Below are positions 1-9,829 of a DNA stretch of 64,000 bases, piece after piece. This DNA is from Saprospiraceae bacterium (GTDB taxonomy: Bacteria > Bacteroidota > Bacteroidia > Chitinophagales > Saprospiraceae), in NCBI GenBank assembly GCA_041392805.1, contig JAWKLJ010000001.1, positions 2,418,001 to 2,482,000 on the forward strand, read 5' to 3'. A program made the position numbers and the translations under genes. Under the pieces are notes generated by a model. The model did no database searches. It was given only the letters and a program-made list of their open reading frames with translations, and was not told the origin of the DNA. Every line of letters begins with the position of its first letter. Within the stretch, counting starts at the first letter, position 1.

Positions 1-2212
1 CAGGGCAATGGTGATGGTAATGCTATCCCCCAAGGACAATTCTGGTAAAATATCTTCTATGGGATTGCCTGGTTTTTTATCTGTTGCAGTAGGAATTTGG
101 TAGAACGGCTTCTGGCCAGCGCTGCGGCTAGCACTGATGATTCGCTCGCCATTCGTGGTTTCTGCATGAAAATAGACATAGTCACCTGGTCTCGATTTCC
201 TATCGTTGCGAGAATAATGCAAGCGATAGGATGTCCCCTGAGGCGAAATAAGGTCTTTGGGTTTAAAATTCCCCATACTGACTTCTTTATCTGCTGGATC
301 AAGGGCCTCGTAAAGTGCCGTATGAATGCGTGGTCTGATGTTGAGACTATAGATTTTGCCATTGTTGCGTGTTGGGTACACGCGATTGGAGAAAAAGATG
401 TAGATCAAATCTTGTTCGGGGTCGGCCCATACGAAGGTGCCAGTGTAGCCGGAATGGCCAAAGCTGGCAGCACTGGCTTTTTCCGCGACGGAGCTGGCTT
501 TCTTGTCGTATTCGATCATGGGTTTGTCAAAACCCAAGCCGCGGCGATTGCCTTCATCGCAATACTGGCAGCGGGTGAATTCCTGCAAAGCTTTGGCCGC
601 TATGAGGCGTTCTCCGCCGTATTCCCCTTCATTCAAATACATCTGAAAAAGCTTAGCCAGGTCATTGGCAGAACCAAATAGGCCAGCATTGGCAGAAACA
701 CCACCCATCATTGCTGCCCCTTCATCGTGGACAGTGCCATGGAGTAAGGTATGCCGGAAGAATGTATCCCGCTCTGTGGGTACAATTTGCGCTTGTGGGA
801 AAAAACGCAAAGGATTGTAGGTCAGGGTATAGGCCCCAAGTTTGTGGTAAAAGTTTTTATACAGAAAAGTTTCATAATCCGCATGCTCCAAGTTACCTAC
901 GATTTCGGGAAGGAGGTAGAACAATAAGCCTGAATAAACGTATTCTCTTTTTTCGAGCAAAGGCGATTTCTTGATGGCCTTATACATTTTTTGCTTGTAT
1001 TTGCGGTGTTGCCAAAGTCCATCGACAATGGACACGCTGTATGCTTCCGAGGCTTCGGTGCTAAAAGTATTTGAGCGATACCGACCATCATTGGTGCGTA
1101 AGGGGTCCCATTTTTTTTGCCAGGGATACCGGGCATTCCCCTTCAAGGTACCTTGCCAATAGGGAATCCAGGGGCGAAGGCGCGCAAAGTGAGCCAACAT
1201 TTCGCGATAGGTAATATCGGCCTTATTGGAATGGGATAAATAAGGGAAATATTGCTTGAAGGGTGCATCCAGGTCAAAGCGATCTTCGCCATAAAGCTTC
1301 ATAACGGCTGGCAGCGCGGAAGTCACCTTCGAAACGGATGCGAAATCGTATATATCCGTGATCGCTACGGCTTGTGTGCTGTCATAGGTATGGTAACCAA
1401 AAGCTTCGTGATACACCACGGCTCCGCCTTTTGCCACCAGGACCTGAGCGCCAGGAAAAGCGCCAGCCCGAATCCCCTCCTCCACAATCGCTTTGATACT
1501 ATCGGCCAAATAAAAGCCATCCATCCCTGTAACCGCAGGCGGCATATAGGCCAAACGTATCTTGCCAACAGAAATAAAGGTTCTTCCTTTTTTGAACTCA
1601 TCGTTGAAATCCTCCGTCAGCTCTCCTCTTGCGCCCAAGGCGCCAAAGATAATCTGACTAGCCACAGATTCTCCCCAAACCGTAGCGGGTGGCACCATGA
1701 GTAAAGCCTGTACACCAGGAGGGATTTTCAAGCTATTAGGAGCTGCATTTCGAGCAACGACAATGACTTTTGCCTGCTGTGAAAGTTGGTCCAACCACTG
1801 GTAATAACTATCATCTGCCAGGGTTACATTACCTGCAGCATCGATCCTGCCATCTTGCAAGCCTACAATAAACAGGTCATACTGTTTTATCCATTCCCCC
1901 ACCATCGGTTTATCCGCTGAAAGGGTTTTAACGCTGGTGTATTTGTTCACCATGGTCTCCAGGTCATTCCCTACTTGCAAAGCAGGAATGATAGAATTGT
2001 CTTCAAACTGATAAGAGAGGAAAGCCACCCGTAGGGTATCTAATTTTTTTAAAGGAACCAGTTGCTCTTCATTTTTTAGTAAGCACACCTTTTTACGGGC
2101 ATTTTCAAATAATTCAATGGTTTTGCCATCACTTAAGGGTTGGCCAAAAGCAGCAGATGCGAAAAAGAAAATAGGTATCAGCTGGATAATAAATTGGCTA
2201 ATCTGTCTCATT
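1..2212 (-). CDS. Secreted beta-lactamase-family serine hydrolase with C-terminal FKBP-like domain (3' end cut by window edge)
   Basis: An open frame runs from an ATG at 2212 to the window edge, about 737 codons without a stop. A signal peptide (about residues 1-23, ending AFG/Q) is followed by a region resembling the C-terminal domain of GH3 enzymes (LLKNEEQLVPL near residue 45). A serine beta-lactamase/esterase domain starts near residue 235, with SxxK at S292-K295 (ASVSK), a YSG where YxN is usual, and HSG near the end (FGHSGYTG). From about residue 645 the frame continues, without a stop, into a segment typical of FKBP-type peptidyl-prolyl isomerases of this phylum (GDYVYFHAET, PIEDILPELSLGDS). 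Related Bacteroidota proteins carry a full GH3 barrel before the hydrolase domain; it is absent here. Probably periplasmic cell-wall turnover or esterase activity. Domain assignment is by motif reading only. Confidence 0.75.
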
Positions 2213-2263
2213 TTGGTATTTTGATCCTGTTTTATACTCATCACCTCTAAACACTAGCAAACG

Positions 2264-3604
2264 TTGAGAAGCAAGTTAATAAATTATTGTGTAATCGGTT
2301 TAAGCATTTGGCTATCAGCTTGCACCAGTACTCGCCCGATTAGCCATAAAGCTAAAAAAACGTTGGATGAATTGGTTCAACAATCACCTATTTTTTCCAA
2401 AAGTTTCACGGGCTTTATGCTCTATGATCCTGCCACCAAAACAACCCTCTACCAAAAGGATGCAGATAAGTATTTCACGCCTGCTTCAAATACCAAAATA
2501 TTCACCTTTTATACGGCCTTGAAAATACTGGGGGATTCTTTGCCTTTATTACACTATGTGGAAAAGGGAGATAGCCTCTTCTTTTGGGGAACTGGCAATC
2601 CCACCTTTCTCAACCACGATTTGCCACAAGATGATTTCGTTTATGCCTTTCTGAAAAACCATGAAGGTCCCCTCTTTTTTTTAGACGGCAATTTCCAAGA
2701 AAGTCGGTTTGGACCGGGATGGGCCTGGGATGATTACCAGGATTATTACCAACCAGAAAAATCGCCTTTCCCAATCTACGGCAATGTCGTTCGCTTTGAG
2801 CGAAAACAGGGCCCATCCGACTTCAGTATCACGCCAAACTATTTTAGGGCCATGACCCAACTCAATACGAGTCTCCCTGCTGAACGGCCCTATTTTAGCA
2901 GAGAAGAAACCAGGAATCACTTTGAATACAATAAAAGCGCCTCGACTCCGGGGGTTTACAGCATCGACAAACCTTTTGGAACAGAAACTAGTGTGCTGAT
3001 CGAACTCTTGCAAGACACCTTGGGGCGCCCGGTCCAATATTATAGCGATACCAGTTTCTTTTCCAGTCCCCATCAAACCCTTCATTCGCTCCTCCCAGAT
3101 ACTCTTTACCAACGTCTAATGAAGGATAGCGATAACTTTATAGCTGAACAATTGATCCTTTTATGTGCTGACAAGCAATTTGGGAAGCTACTAAGTACTA
3201 AAATGCTGGCGTATGCTAAGCAAACCTTGTATAAGGACGCCCCTGATGAACTATTTTGGCACGATGGCTCCGGCCTTACCCGCTACAACATGTTTACCCC
3301 CCGAACAGTGGTCTATGCCTTGGAAAAACTTTGGCAGGAAAAGCCCAAAGAATGGCTTTTTTCTATTTTTCCGGGAGGTGGTCAGGCCGGTACGGTTAGT
3401 CAATGGTATGGTGGCGGCGCAACGCCTTATGTTTTTGCTAAAACGGGGACGCTGCGCAATAAGCACTGCTTGAGCGGCTACCTGATCACCAAGAGCGGCA
3501 GGGTTTTGATCTTTAGTTTTATGCACAATAATTTCCCGACCGGATCGACGCCTTTGAAGCAGGAAATGGCAAAGGTGTTGCAATGGTTGCGGGGGGAGAT
3601 GTGA
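2264..3604 (+). CDS. D-alanyl-D-alanine carboxypeptidase/endopeptidase, PBP4 (S13) family lipoprotein
   Basis: A 446-residue protein starting at TTG (2264); no in-frame ATG precedes the signal peptide, so TTG is the likely start. A lipobox (LSAC, Cys20) predicts an outer-membrane or periplasmic lipoprotein. The three penicillin-binding motifs are present: SxxK at S75-K78 (PASNTK), SxN at S289-N291 (DSDN) and KTG at 393-395 (AKTGTLRN), plus the family signature HDGSGLTRYN near 333. It should trim or cleave peptidoglycan cross-links. It is divergent from the hydrolase at 1-2212 with only 51 bp between the starts, so both could share a control region and a role in wall metabolism (inference). 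Confidence 0.85.
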   Translation: MRSKLINYCVIGLSIWLSACTSTRPISHKAKKTLDELVQQSPIFSKSFTGFMLYDPATKTTLYQKDADKYFTPASNTKIFTFYTALKILGDSLPLLHYVEKGDSLFFWGTGNPTFLNHDLPQDDFVYAFLKNHEGPLFFLDGNFQESRFGPGWAWDDYQDYYQPEKSPFPIYGNVVRFERKQGPSDFSITPNYFRAMTQLNTSLPAERPYFSREETRNHFEYNKSASTPGVYSIDKPFGTETSVLIELLQDTLGRPVQYYSDTSFFSSPHQTLHSLLPDTLYQRLMKDSDNFIAEQLILLCADKQFGKLLSTKMLAYAKQTLYKDAPDELFWHDGSGLTRYNMFTPRTVVYALEKLWQEKPKEWLFSIFPGGGQAGTVSQWYGGGATPYVFAKTGTLRNKHCLSGYLITKSGRVLIFSFMHNNFPTGSTPLKQEMAKVLQWLRGEM

Positions 3605-3637
3605 TGTCGTTTTTTTGGACGTGATTGAAATTGCTTA

Positions 3638-4092
3638 GCGGTTTTTGGGGGACGTGGAGGTAGTGGAGGGGTGGCGGGAGGTTTTTTGGGACGTGGAGGT
3701 ATTGGAGGGAAAGAGGTAGTGGAGTTTTTTTTTGGGGGGGGCACAGCGACACAGGAGGCATTGATATTGTCATTGATATTGAAATTGCCATTTTGATTCT
3801 ATGGGGCTTGGTTTTTTGGACGAGGTATTGGAGTTGAAGAGGTAATGGAGGGGTGGCTTGAGGTTTTTTGGGACGTGGAGGTATTGGAGGGAAAGAGGTA
3901 GTGGAGTTTTTTTTGGGGGGGGGCACAGCGACACAGGAGGCATTGATATTGTCATTGATATTGAAATTGCCATTTTGATTCTATGGGGCTTGGTTTTTTT
4001 TGGGGGATGTGAAGGTAGTAGAGATTTGGGGCAAACCCCAGCGACGCAGGAGACATTGAAATTGTCATTGATTTTGAAATTGTCATTGAAAG
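3638..4092. repeat. Degenerate tandem repeats, G-rich, about 140-bp unit
   Basis: Two nearly identical units lie at about 3679-3818 and 3861-3998, period about 182 bp. Each holds GGGACGTGGAGGTATTGGAG, a run of T then G, GGCACAGCGACACAGG and CATTGATATTG-type repeats. A shorter, more diverged third unit covers about 4000-4092, and a partial one precedes at 3638. The same GGGGGACGTGGAGGTATTGG string appears alone at 10951-10970. Proline-rich open frames on the minus strand here are by-products of the repeat. Confidence 0.8.
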
Positions 4093-4094
4093 CG

Positions 4095-4290
4095 TGGCGA
4101 TGTAGCTGGAGCTACAGGCAGTCTTGGAAGTGACAAGTTCACGAGCTGGAGCTCGTTCACGAGCGGCTGCACGAGCGGGGTTATGCAAGGGCGCGGAAGT
4201 GACAGGTTCACGAGCTGGAGCTCGAAAACCAAGGGCCTGGGACGCCAACGACGTAGTGGCTAAGCGAAGGAAGACATTGCAATAGGCAGA
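4095..4290. repeat. Short inverted repeats around AGCT-GG-AGCT
   Basis: Three copies of a small dyad occur: GTAGCTGGAGCTAC near 4100, and ACGAGCTGGAGCTCG near 4140 and 4210. The last two sit inside a longer direct repeat, GGAAGTGACARGTTCACGAG. No gene is seen between 3605 and 4302. Confidence 0.6.
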
Positions 4291-4302
4291 AAGACATTGC
4301 TG

Positions 4303-5019
4303 CTAAGTTTTCATTTTGCCTTTGCTCTCCTTGACTTCAAAATTAAACCCTTCGGAAAGGAATTCTTGGTATTTATGCTTATCAAAACGATAGAGCCGAG
4401 CGGGTCGGTGAGCAACTCCTTCCTGGGTTTCGTCCAGGTCGATGAGGAGGTTCATGGAGAGGACTTTCTTACGGAAATTGCGTTTATCCAGCGGCACTTC
4501 GAGGATGGCCTCGTAGAGGTGTTGCAGCTCGGTGAGGGTGAATTTGGGGGGCAATAATTCGAAGCCTACAGGTCGGGTTCGCACCAGGCGCTTTAGCATT
4601 TGAAAACAAGCATCGAGAATTTGGCTATGGTCAAAGGGAAGGTCCCTTACCTGTGATATCGACAACCATTTGGCCTTCTTGGCAATACCTGCAGGCTGTA
4701 AGCTATAATCGGCAATTTTTATCAAGGAAAAATAGGCAATGGTAATCACGCGGCCGAAGGGGTGTCGATTGGCAGCTCCAAAGGTGCGCACCTGCTCCAG
4801 GTAGACATTCCGCAGGCCCGTTAGTTCTTCTAAAACACGGACGGCGGCAGCATTCAAGTCCTCTGTCGGATAAACAAAATGGCCAGGTAAGGCCCACTCG
4901 TCGCTATAAGGCTCTTCCCCCCTTTTAATCAAAAGAATCTTTAAATCACCTTCGTCAAATCCAAATATCACATTATCCACAGTGAATGCCGACCTAAAAA
5001 AGTTGCTGATCTCTGTCAT
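4303..5019 (-). CDS. Nudix-related transcriptional regulator (NrtR/AraR-like)
   Basis: 238 residues. An N-terminal Nudix domain (about 10-140) is followed by a winged-helix-like C-terminal region (about 155-225, with FTLTELQHLYEAIL and RNFRKKVLSM), the architecture of NrtR-type regulators. The Nudix box (G46-L69, GHFVYPTE... RVLEELTGL) lacks two of the usual catalytic acidic residues: the E after R61 is V62 and the second of the EE pair is L66. This suggests ligand sensing rather than hydrolysis. Such proteins in Bacteroidota regulate sugar or NAD genes. Neither neighbour reveals its target. The fold assignment is firm; the regulatory role is inferred from architecture. Confidence 0.8.
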   Translation of the reverse strand: MTEISNFFRSAFTVDNVIFGFDEGDLKILLIKRGEEPYSDEWALPGHFVYPTEDLNAAAVRVLEELTGLRNVYLEQVRTFGAANRHPFGRVITIAYFSLIKIADYSLQPAGIAKKAKWLSISQVRDLPFDHSQILDACFQMLKRLVRTRPVGFELLPPKFTLTELQHLYEAILEVPLDKRNFRKKVLSMNLLIDLDETQEGVAHRPARLYRFDKHKYQEFLSEGFNFEVKESKGKMKT

Positions 5020-5165
5020 TATTGCTGCTTCTGTAAAATCGCTTTAAAGCTTCTGCGGGAGCAAGTTAATTAATTCAGTAGTAATTTTCATGCAATTAGT
5101 GTATTATTTACAATATGCTATCAGGGAACATACTTTGTTGGTTGATTTCAAAGTTTTTTTTAGCC

Positions 5166-5296
5166 GATTTTCCAGGGGAGAAGTTGGAAGTTGGAAGTCG
5201 GAAGGGGGACTCCGGCAGTTAAAAAGTAGGTAAAATTGCGCTCCTGAGACTTTCCGATTTCAGACTTTGCAACTTCCCACTTCTAACTTAAAAACA
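5166..5296. repeat. GAAGTTGG low-complexity inverted repeat
   Basis: The 382-bp gap before comEC holds GAAGTTGGAAGTTGGAAGTC near 5179 and, about 60 bp later, the opposite-strand kind of sequence CAACTTCCCACTTCTAAC. Together they form an imperfect stem. The same family of sequence occurs inside the HTTM gene at 43709-43930. Nothing else is evident in 5020-5401. Confidence 0.6.
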
Positions 5297-5401
5297 GCGA
5301 ATGTCAAAAATTCTACCATTTATTTTTCTTCCGTCTCTTACTTTCATATTCCATAAAATCACCCTATATTTAAGCTTTGTTCGCTCTCTAAAACAACACT
5401 G

Positions 5402-7480
5402 ATGGTCCTCAATTGGCGCGCTGCTCCATTTATTCGCCTACTTTTACCGTTCATCATTGGTATTTGGGTGGCTTTTTATAGCAACATCCATCTTCCAAAT
5501 TGGTATGTATTACTCCCTTTTCTTTTATTGCTACTGTTACACCAACGGAAAATACCCGCTCACCAAAGGTGGTATTTTGGCTGCATGCTCTTTCCAGTCC
5601 TTACCCTAATGGGATGGAGCCTGGGAAGCGAACAGCTGCGGCATTTTAGGCCTGAAGGTTTGCTGGATCTAAAGGAAGAGGTTGGGATATTTCAGGGGCG
5701 AATATTGGATATTTCCGTCCGGGCAGAAAAACTAAGGCTTGGCCTGCAGCTGGAAGCAGTGGCTTTCGGGAAGGAAAATCAGTCTTTGCAGGAAGGGCGT
5801 TTATTGGTTTATGTACCCACTACGGCGCAACCATTCCGCATTGGCGATCGAATCCAATTCCAAGGGCGCTTACAAGCCATTCCACCCGCTAAAAATCCAA
5901 AGGCTTTTGATTTTGCTCTTTATATGCAGCAGCAAGGATATTATTATCAAGCTTTTGTCAAGGAAGGGGAATGGCGGTACTTGCCGGATGCCAAGGCGGC
6001 CTTTCTACGTCGGCGAGCAGATCAACTAAGGGATTATTGTCTGCGAGTTCTCCAACAGCACCTGCCAACGCCCGACGAATATGCAATCGGAGCGGCGCTG
6101 ATCACGGGGGAGCGGACGGCGCTGAGCCCTGAAGTCAAAGCGGGCTATGCTGGTACAGGTGCCATGCACGTCCTGGCTGTTTCTGGGTTACACGTAGGGC
6201 TGATTTACATGGGGTTACTGTTTTTGCTGGGCTTATTCAGTCCTCGGTATCATCAGTGGAAATGGGTTAGGATGAGCTTATTACTGGTCGGCATTTGGTC
6301 CTTTGCCTATTTTACGGGGGCAACGCCGTCGGTTATCAGGGCGGCCAGTATGTTTTCCTTTGTGACCATCGGACAAACCCTCAAACGCTACACTAATATA
6401 TACAATACCATTGCCGCTTCGGCTTTTTGTATGTTGTTATTCAACCCCATTCTTTTATTCAATATTGGTTTTCAATTGTCCTACCTGGCCTTATTGGGGA
6501 TCGTTTATTTCCAGGACATTTTTTACAAGTCCTGGTATATTGCCCATCCGGTGGGGGCTTATATCTGGAAGCTATCCACGGTGGCCTTGGCGGCTCAGGT
6601 GACAACCTTGCCCATCAGTTTGTATTATTTCCATCAATTTCCAGTTTATTTTTTGCTATCCGGGTTGGTGGTAGTGCCTGCGGCGGTAGTGATCCTGGGG
6701 ACGGGATTGGCGCTCTTTTTCTTACATAGTGTCCCATTACTAGGTTTTTTGTTAGGAAAAATCCTCTATGGCTGTATTTGGGGGATGAATGCCGCCATCT
6801 TTTTTCTCCAACAGTTACCCCATAGTACCATTCAGGGGATTTGGATCGATGAGGCTATGCTTTTTACCCTTTATGGTAGTGTCATTGCGGGGGGCGCTTA
6901 TCTCTTCGTCCGAAAAAAGCAATTACTTTGGTGGATGGCATGCGGCATGCTCCTTTTTAGTGGCCAAATGAGCTTTCAGTCCTGGCAAAATTTTCAAAGA
7001 CGAGAAATCGTGATCTACCACAGTCAGGACCAAACCATCATAGATTGTATCGCGGGACCGGACTGCCTCCGCATTTCCAGCATGCCGATGGAGGACAGTG
7101 CCTTAGAATGGGCAGTGGGCAATTACCAGGCTTTTGCAGGTGTTAAAAAGGTAACGCATATCTCACTCAACGATTCGATTGAGAGTAATGCCTGGTTTTA
7201 TCAAAACGGCTTTTTGCAATTCCACCATCTACGGCTGGCAATATTGGACACCCTTGTCTATTCTCAGAATGATTTCCCTATTCCCTTGGATTATGCCTTG
7301 CTCCACCATAATCCACGCTTTGCACTGGATGAACTATCGGACATTTTCGAGATAGAACAAATGATTTGGGATGCATCGAATCCTTATTGGAAGTGCCAGG
7401 AGTGGGCGAAAGTCTGTGCGGACAATAAGCTTGATTATGTTGATGTAAGGGAGGATGGGGCTTTGGTGATTAGGTTGTAA
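5402..7480 (+). CDS. comEC: ComEC/Rec2-family DNA uptake channel protein
   Basis: 692 residues starting at ATG 5402. Two N-terminal membrane segments are followed by a DUF4131/OB-like region (about 80-190), then the Competence domain with the hallmark GAMHVLAVSGLHVGL near residue 252 and about eight membrane helices. The C-terminal 170 residues are soluble but carry no recognisable metallo-beta-lactamase HxHxDH motif, as is usual for Bacteroidota ComEC. It forms the inner-membrane channel for single-stranded DNA during natural transformation. It stands alone; no other competence gene is in the window. Confidence 0.9.
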   Translation: MVLNWRAAPFIRLLLPFIIGIWVAFYSNIHLPNWYVLLPFLLLLLLHQRKIPAHQRWYFGCMLFPVLTLMGWSLGSEQLRHFRPEGLLDLKEEVGIFQGRILDISVRAEKLRLGLQLEAVAFGKENQSLQEGRLLVYVPTTAQPFRIGDRIQFQGRLQAIPPAKNPKAFDFALYMQQQGYYYQAFVKEGEWRYLPDAKAAFLRRRADQLRDYCLRVLQQHLPTPDEYAIGAALITGERTALSPEVKAGYAGTGAMHVLAVSGLHVGLIYMGLLFLLGLFSPRYHQWKWVRMSLLLVGIWSFAYFTGATPSVIRAASMFSFVTIGQTLKRYTNIYNTIAASAFCMLLFNPILLFNIGFQLSYLALLGIVYFQDIFYKSWYIAHPVGAYIWKLSTVALAAQVTTLPISLYYFHQFPVYFLLSGLVVVPAAVVILGTGLALFFLHSVPLLGFLLGKILYGCIWGMNAAIFFLQQLPHSTIQGIWIDEAMLFTLYGSVIAGGAYLFVRKKQLLWWMACGMLLFSGQMSFQSWQNFQRREIVIYHSQDQTIIDCIAGPDCLRISSMPMEDSALEWAVGNYQAFAGVKKVTHISLNDSIESNAWFYQNGFLQFHHLRLAILDTLVYSQNDFPIPLDYALLHHNPRFALDELSDIFEIEQMIWDASNPYWKCQEWAKVCADNKLDYVDVREDGALVIRL

Positions 7481-7489
7481 ATCCATTGT

Positions 7490-7514
7490 GTTGCAGGTGA
7501 AAAATCCCTGCAAC
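7490..7514. terminator. Hairpin between convergent comEC and pspC genes
   Basis: GTTGCAGG pairs with CCTGCAAC around a 9-base A-rich loop, 10 bp after the comEC stop. The location between convergent genes fits a bidirectional terminator. The stem begins like that of the hairpin at 16596-16620, so it may also be a member of a dispersed repeat. Confidence 0.5.
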
Positions 7515-7611
7515 GGCTATGGTTCTTGGTGGTAGATGGCTGATGGATTATAGCAAATACCGACCACCAACCATCCAACCTGTGCGCTTCAGCCTTCAGA
7601 CGATGAAGTCG

Positions 7612-7640
7612 GCTAATGGCGGAGTCCTTCATCGCAAACC
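7612..7640 (-). repeat. Dispersed 29-bp repeat, copy 1
   Basis: On the minus strand this reads GGTTTGC-G-ATGAAGGACTCC followed by GCCATTAGC. The same 29 bases with one change occur on the plus strand at 46874-46902. Both copies lie in intergenic DNA immediately after a gene. Confidence 0.75.
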
Positions 7641-7645
7641 GCCTC

Positions 7646-9829
7646 TTAATATTCGCTGATCTTTCCGCTGCCTTCGGTGCGGAGGCGGCTCGATTCATCT
7701 TTCCGCTTAGCTAAATTAGCGACATAAGCCAGGCTTGCCCGGCTATTTTCTTTGATATCAATACGAACTTCACCTAGGTTCGCCTTCTCCGCATCGAGGC
7801 TTGTTCCTTGCGCGAGGGTGGCATCCAGGAAACCATAACGACCATTCATATCCAATTCATTCCCCTGTACTTGTCGGACCAATAAACTATCCAATTCAAG
7901 GTAGGTTTTGATTCCAAATTTGCCTTCGCTATACAATTGCATAAAAGGCTGGTGAAAACCATTAATGCGAATATCATCGGTATGAAGAATTTCGATCGAA
8001 TTCAATGTTGGTAGGGTGATGAATAAACGGATGGGGGCATCCGGATGTTCGATAGCTGATAGGATAGTCAGGTGCTCCCCTGTTTGGTTAATTTTTACCT
8101 GATCAGTATATTTTGCTGGACCTGACAAACGTATGGAAAAGCGATCGGCCTGGTCCACCATGATTTTCATCTCCCCTTCTATGCGCAGCGTATTAAAATC
8201 TTTTACGGATAAGCGTTCATCGTGGACATTGACTCCGTCCGAATTTTCTACCTTATCACAAGAGATACAACTCAAGCCTTCGGGTCGCATTTCCCAAAAA
8301 GCATCTCTTTCTCTCCAAGGATTTATTTTGCCATTTTCTAAATCGACAGCCTGTAAAATGCGACTCACCTTTCTATCTATTTTCACAAAACTATGTTCAG
8401 GAACCAACAATGTCAATTTCACCCGCTGGTGGCGCCATTTTTGGTCTTTTTGTAAAGGAAATCGCTCAGGAAAAATAATTTGATGGTCTTTAATTTGAAT
8501 GGGTACGGTGAGTTGGGTAGCCAAAAGGTTGGCATCCTCCTGGTTTCGCCCGCGAGATAAGGTTTCCTGTTCTAATTCAAAATAGGCGTTTTCTCCTTTC
8601 TTAATCGACAACTCCACATCTACACCAAAAACCCCTTTCTCAATTTCATCGAAAGCTTCAAAAAAAGAACCGCCATCGATATCAAAATCGAAAGAAGTCA
8701 AAGATAAAGCCACAGTATCTCCTTTGAGATTACCTGGATTAAGTCGCAGACTAACACTCGTATCGGTGCTGAATTCCCTTCCAACAAAACTGGCCAAGGC
8801 AAAAAAGCTAATGACATTTATGATAAAAAAACTGGTTAGTCCAATCCCCCAATTTTTACTTACCCTCGTTCCGAAAACCAGGCGGAAAGCACCTAAGGCA
8901 ATACTCAACAGGGGCACGCCTATTAAAAACAATAAATTGAAAACAAACAAGCCGGATAACATCCCCTGCCCAGGCAGCACCCTTTCAGCTAAAGGCATTC
9001 CCACAAAAATTCCAACCACAGATACGATCCAAGTCACTAACAGCGCAATGAGTATGCCCACTGCCATGATAAATAAGATGGGCTTAATAATACTGATGGC
9101 AATTTCAATCGCCCGTTTAAAGATATAACCTAAGGTATCCACCCCTTTCTTAAGTGATTCGCCATCCAATTTCAGCCCAAAGCTTTTCATCTTTTCTTTG
9201 GCATTTATTTCCTCTCCAAACTCACTTACTTTTTTAGAGATGTGCGCTACCTCTTCCTGGATGATTTTACCAATATTGGATACATTGATGGCTTCGCCAC
9301 GCATAGAAAGCCGATCACCTGCAGTTTTGGCTTCAGGTAATATCGCCCAGAGGATGACATACACTGTAAGGCCAAAACCGCCGGAAATCGTAAACAATAC
9401 GAATAATATTCGCACCCAAACCGGGTCTTGAATGCCGAAATAGGCAGCAATACCTGCACAAACACCTGAAACTACCTGATCATCAGGGTTTCTAAAAAGA
9501 CGTTTGCCTGTTTTGTAATTGCCTTTCTCTTTCTTGGCCTCCGGTTCGGCATCTGCTTCTATACTAGCATCTGCATCAAAATCCTCCGGACGCCCCATGA
9601 TGGCAATGGCTTCTTCGACATTTTTTAAGGTAACAATCGGGCGATCTCCCAGTTTTTCCTGGAAAATTTCAGCTAAACGGGTTTCTATATCTGAGGTGAT
9701 TTCTTCGAATCCTTGAACAGCCTGGAAATGTAGCCGAACCGCTTCTAAGTATTTTCTTAGTTGTGCGTAGGCATCTTCATCTATGGTGAAAGGATAACCG
9801 CCAAGATTAATTGTGACTATTTTATTCAT
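7646..9829 (-). CDS. PspC-domain membrane protein with C-terminal adhesin-head-like (DUF2807) region
   Basis: 727 residues. The N-terminal ~75 residues (IDEDAYAQLRKYLEAVR, ETRLAEIFQ) form the module that usually precedes PspC in this phylum. The PspC domain follows (LFRNPDDQVVSGVCAGIAAYFG, about 108-170) with a membrane helix, then about three further hydrophobic segments near 240-350. The last 300 residues are beta-rich with a DUF2807-like repetitive segment (FNTLRIEGEMKIMVDQ). It probably senses or protects envelope integrity. The start overlaps the end of the PadR gene by 8 bases, implying translational coupling and control by that repressor. Confidence 0.85.
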   Translation of the reverse strand: MNKIVTINLGGYPFTIDEDAYAQLRKYLEAVRLHFQAVQGFEEITSDIETRLAEIFQEKLGDRPIVTLKNVEEAIAIMGRPEDFDADASIEADAEPEAKKEKGNYKTGKRLFRNPDDQVVSGVCAGIAAYFGIQDPVWVRILFVLFTISGGFGLTVYVILWAILPEAKTAGDRLSMRGEAINVSNIGKIIQEEVAHISKKVSEFGEEINAKEKMKSFGLKLDGESLKKGVDTLGYIFKRAIEIAISIIKPILFIMAVGILIALLVTWIVSVVGIFVGMPLAERVLPGQGMLSGLFVFNLLFLIGVPLLSIALGAFRLVFGTRVSKNWGIGLTSFFIINVISFFALASFVGREFSTDTSVSLRLNPGNLKGDTVALSLTSFDFDIDGGSFFEAFDEIEKGVFGVDVELSIKKGENAYFELEQETLSRGRNQEDANLLATQLTVPIQIKDHQIIFPERFPLQKDQKWRHQRVKLTLLVPEHSFVKIDRKVSRILQAVDLENGKINPWRERDAFWEMRPEGLSCISCDKVENSDGVNVHDERLSVKDFNTLRIEGEMKIMVDQADRFSIRLSGPAKYTDQVKINQTGEHLTILSAIEHPDAPIRLFITLPTLNSIEILHTDDIRINGFHQPFMQLYSEGKFGIKTYLELDSLLVRQVQGNELDMNGRYGFLDATLAQGTSLDAEKANLGEVRIDIKENSRASLAYVANLAKRKDESSRLRTEGSGKISEY

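Noticed and set aside
97..1704. Plus-strand frames of 60-190 codons
   Set aside because: They lie antisense to the long minus-strand hydrolase frame, which has clear motifs.
3478..3973. Proline-rich minus-strand frames
   Set aside because: They translate the G-rich repeats and have no other protein-like feature.
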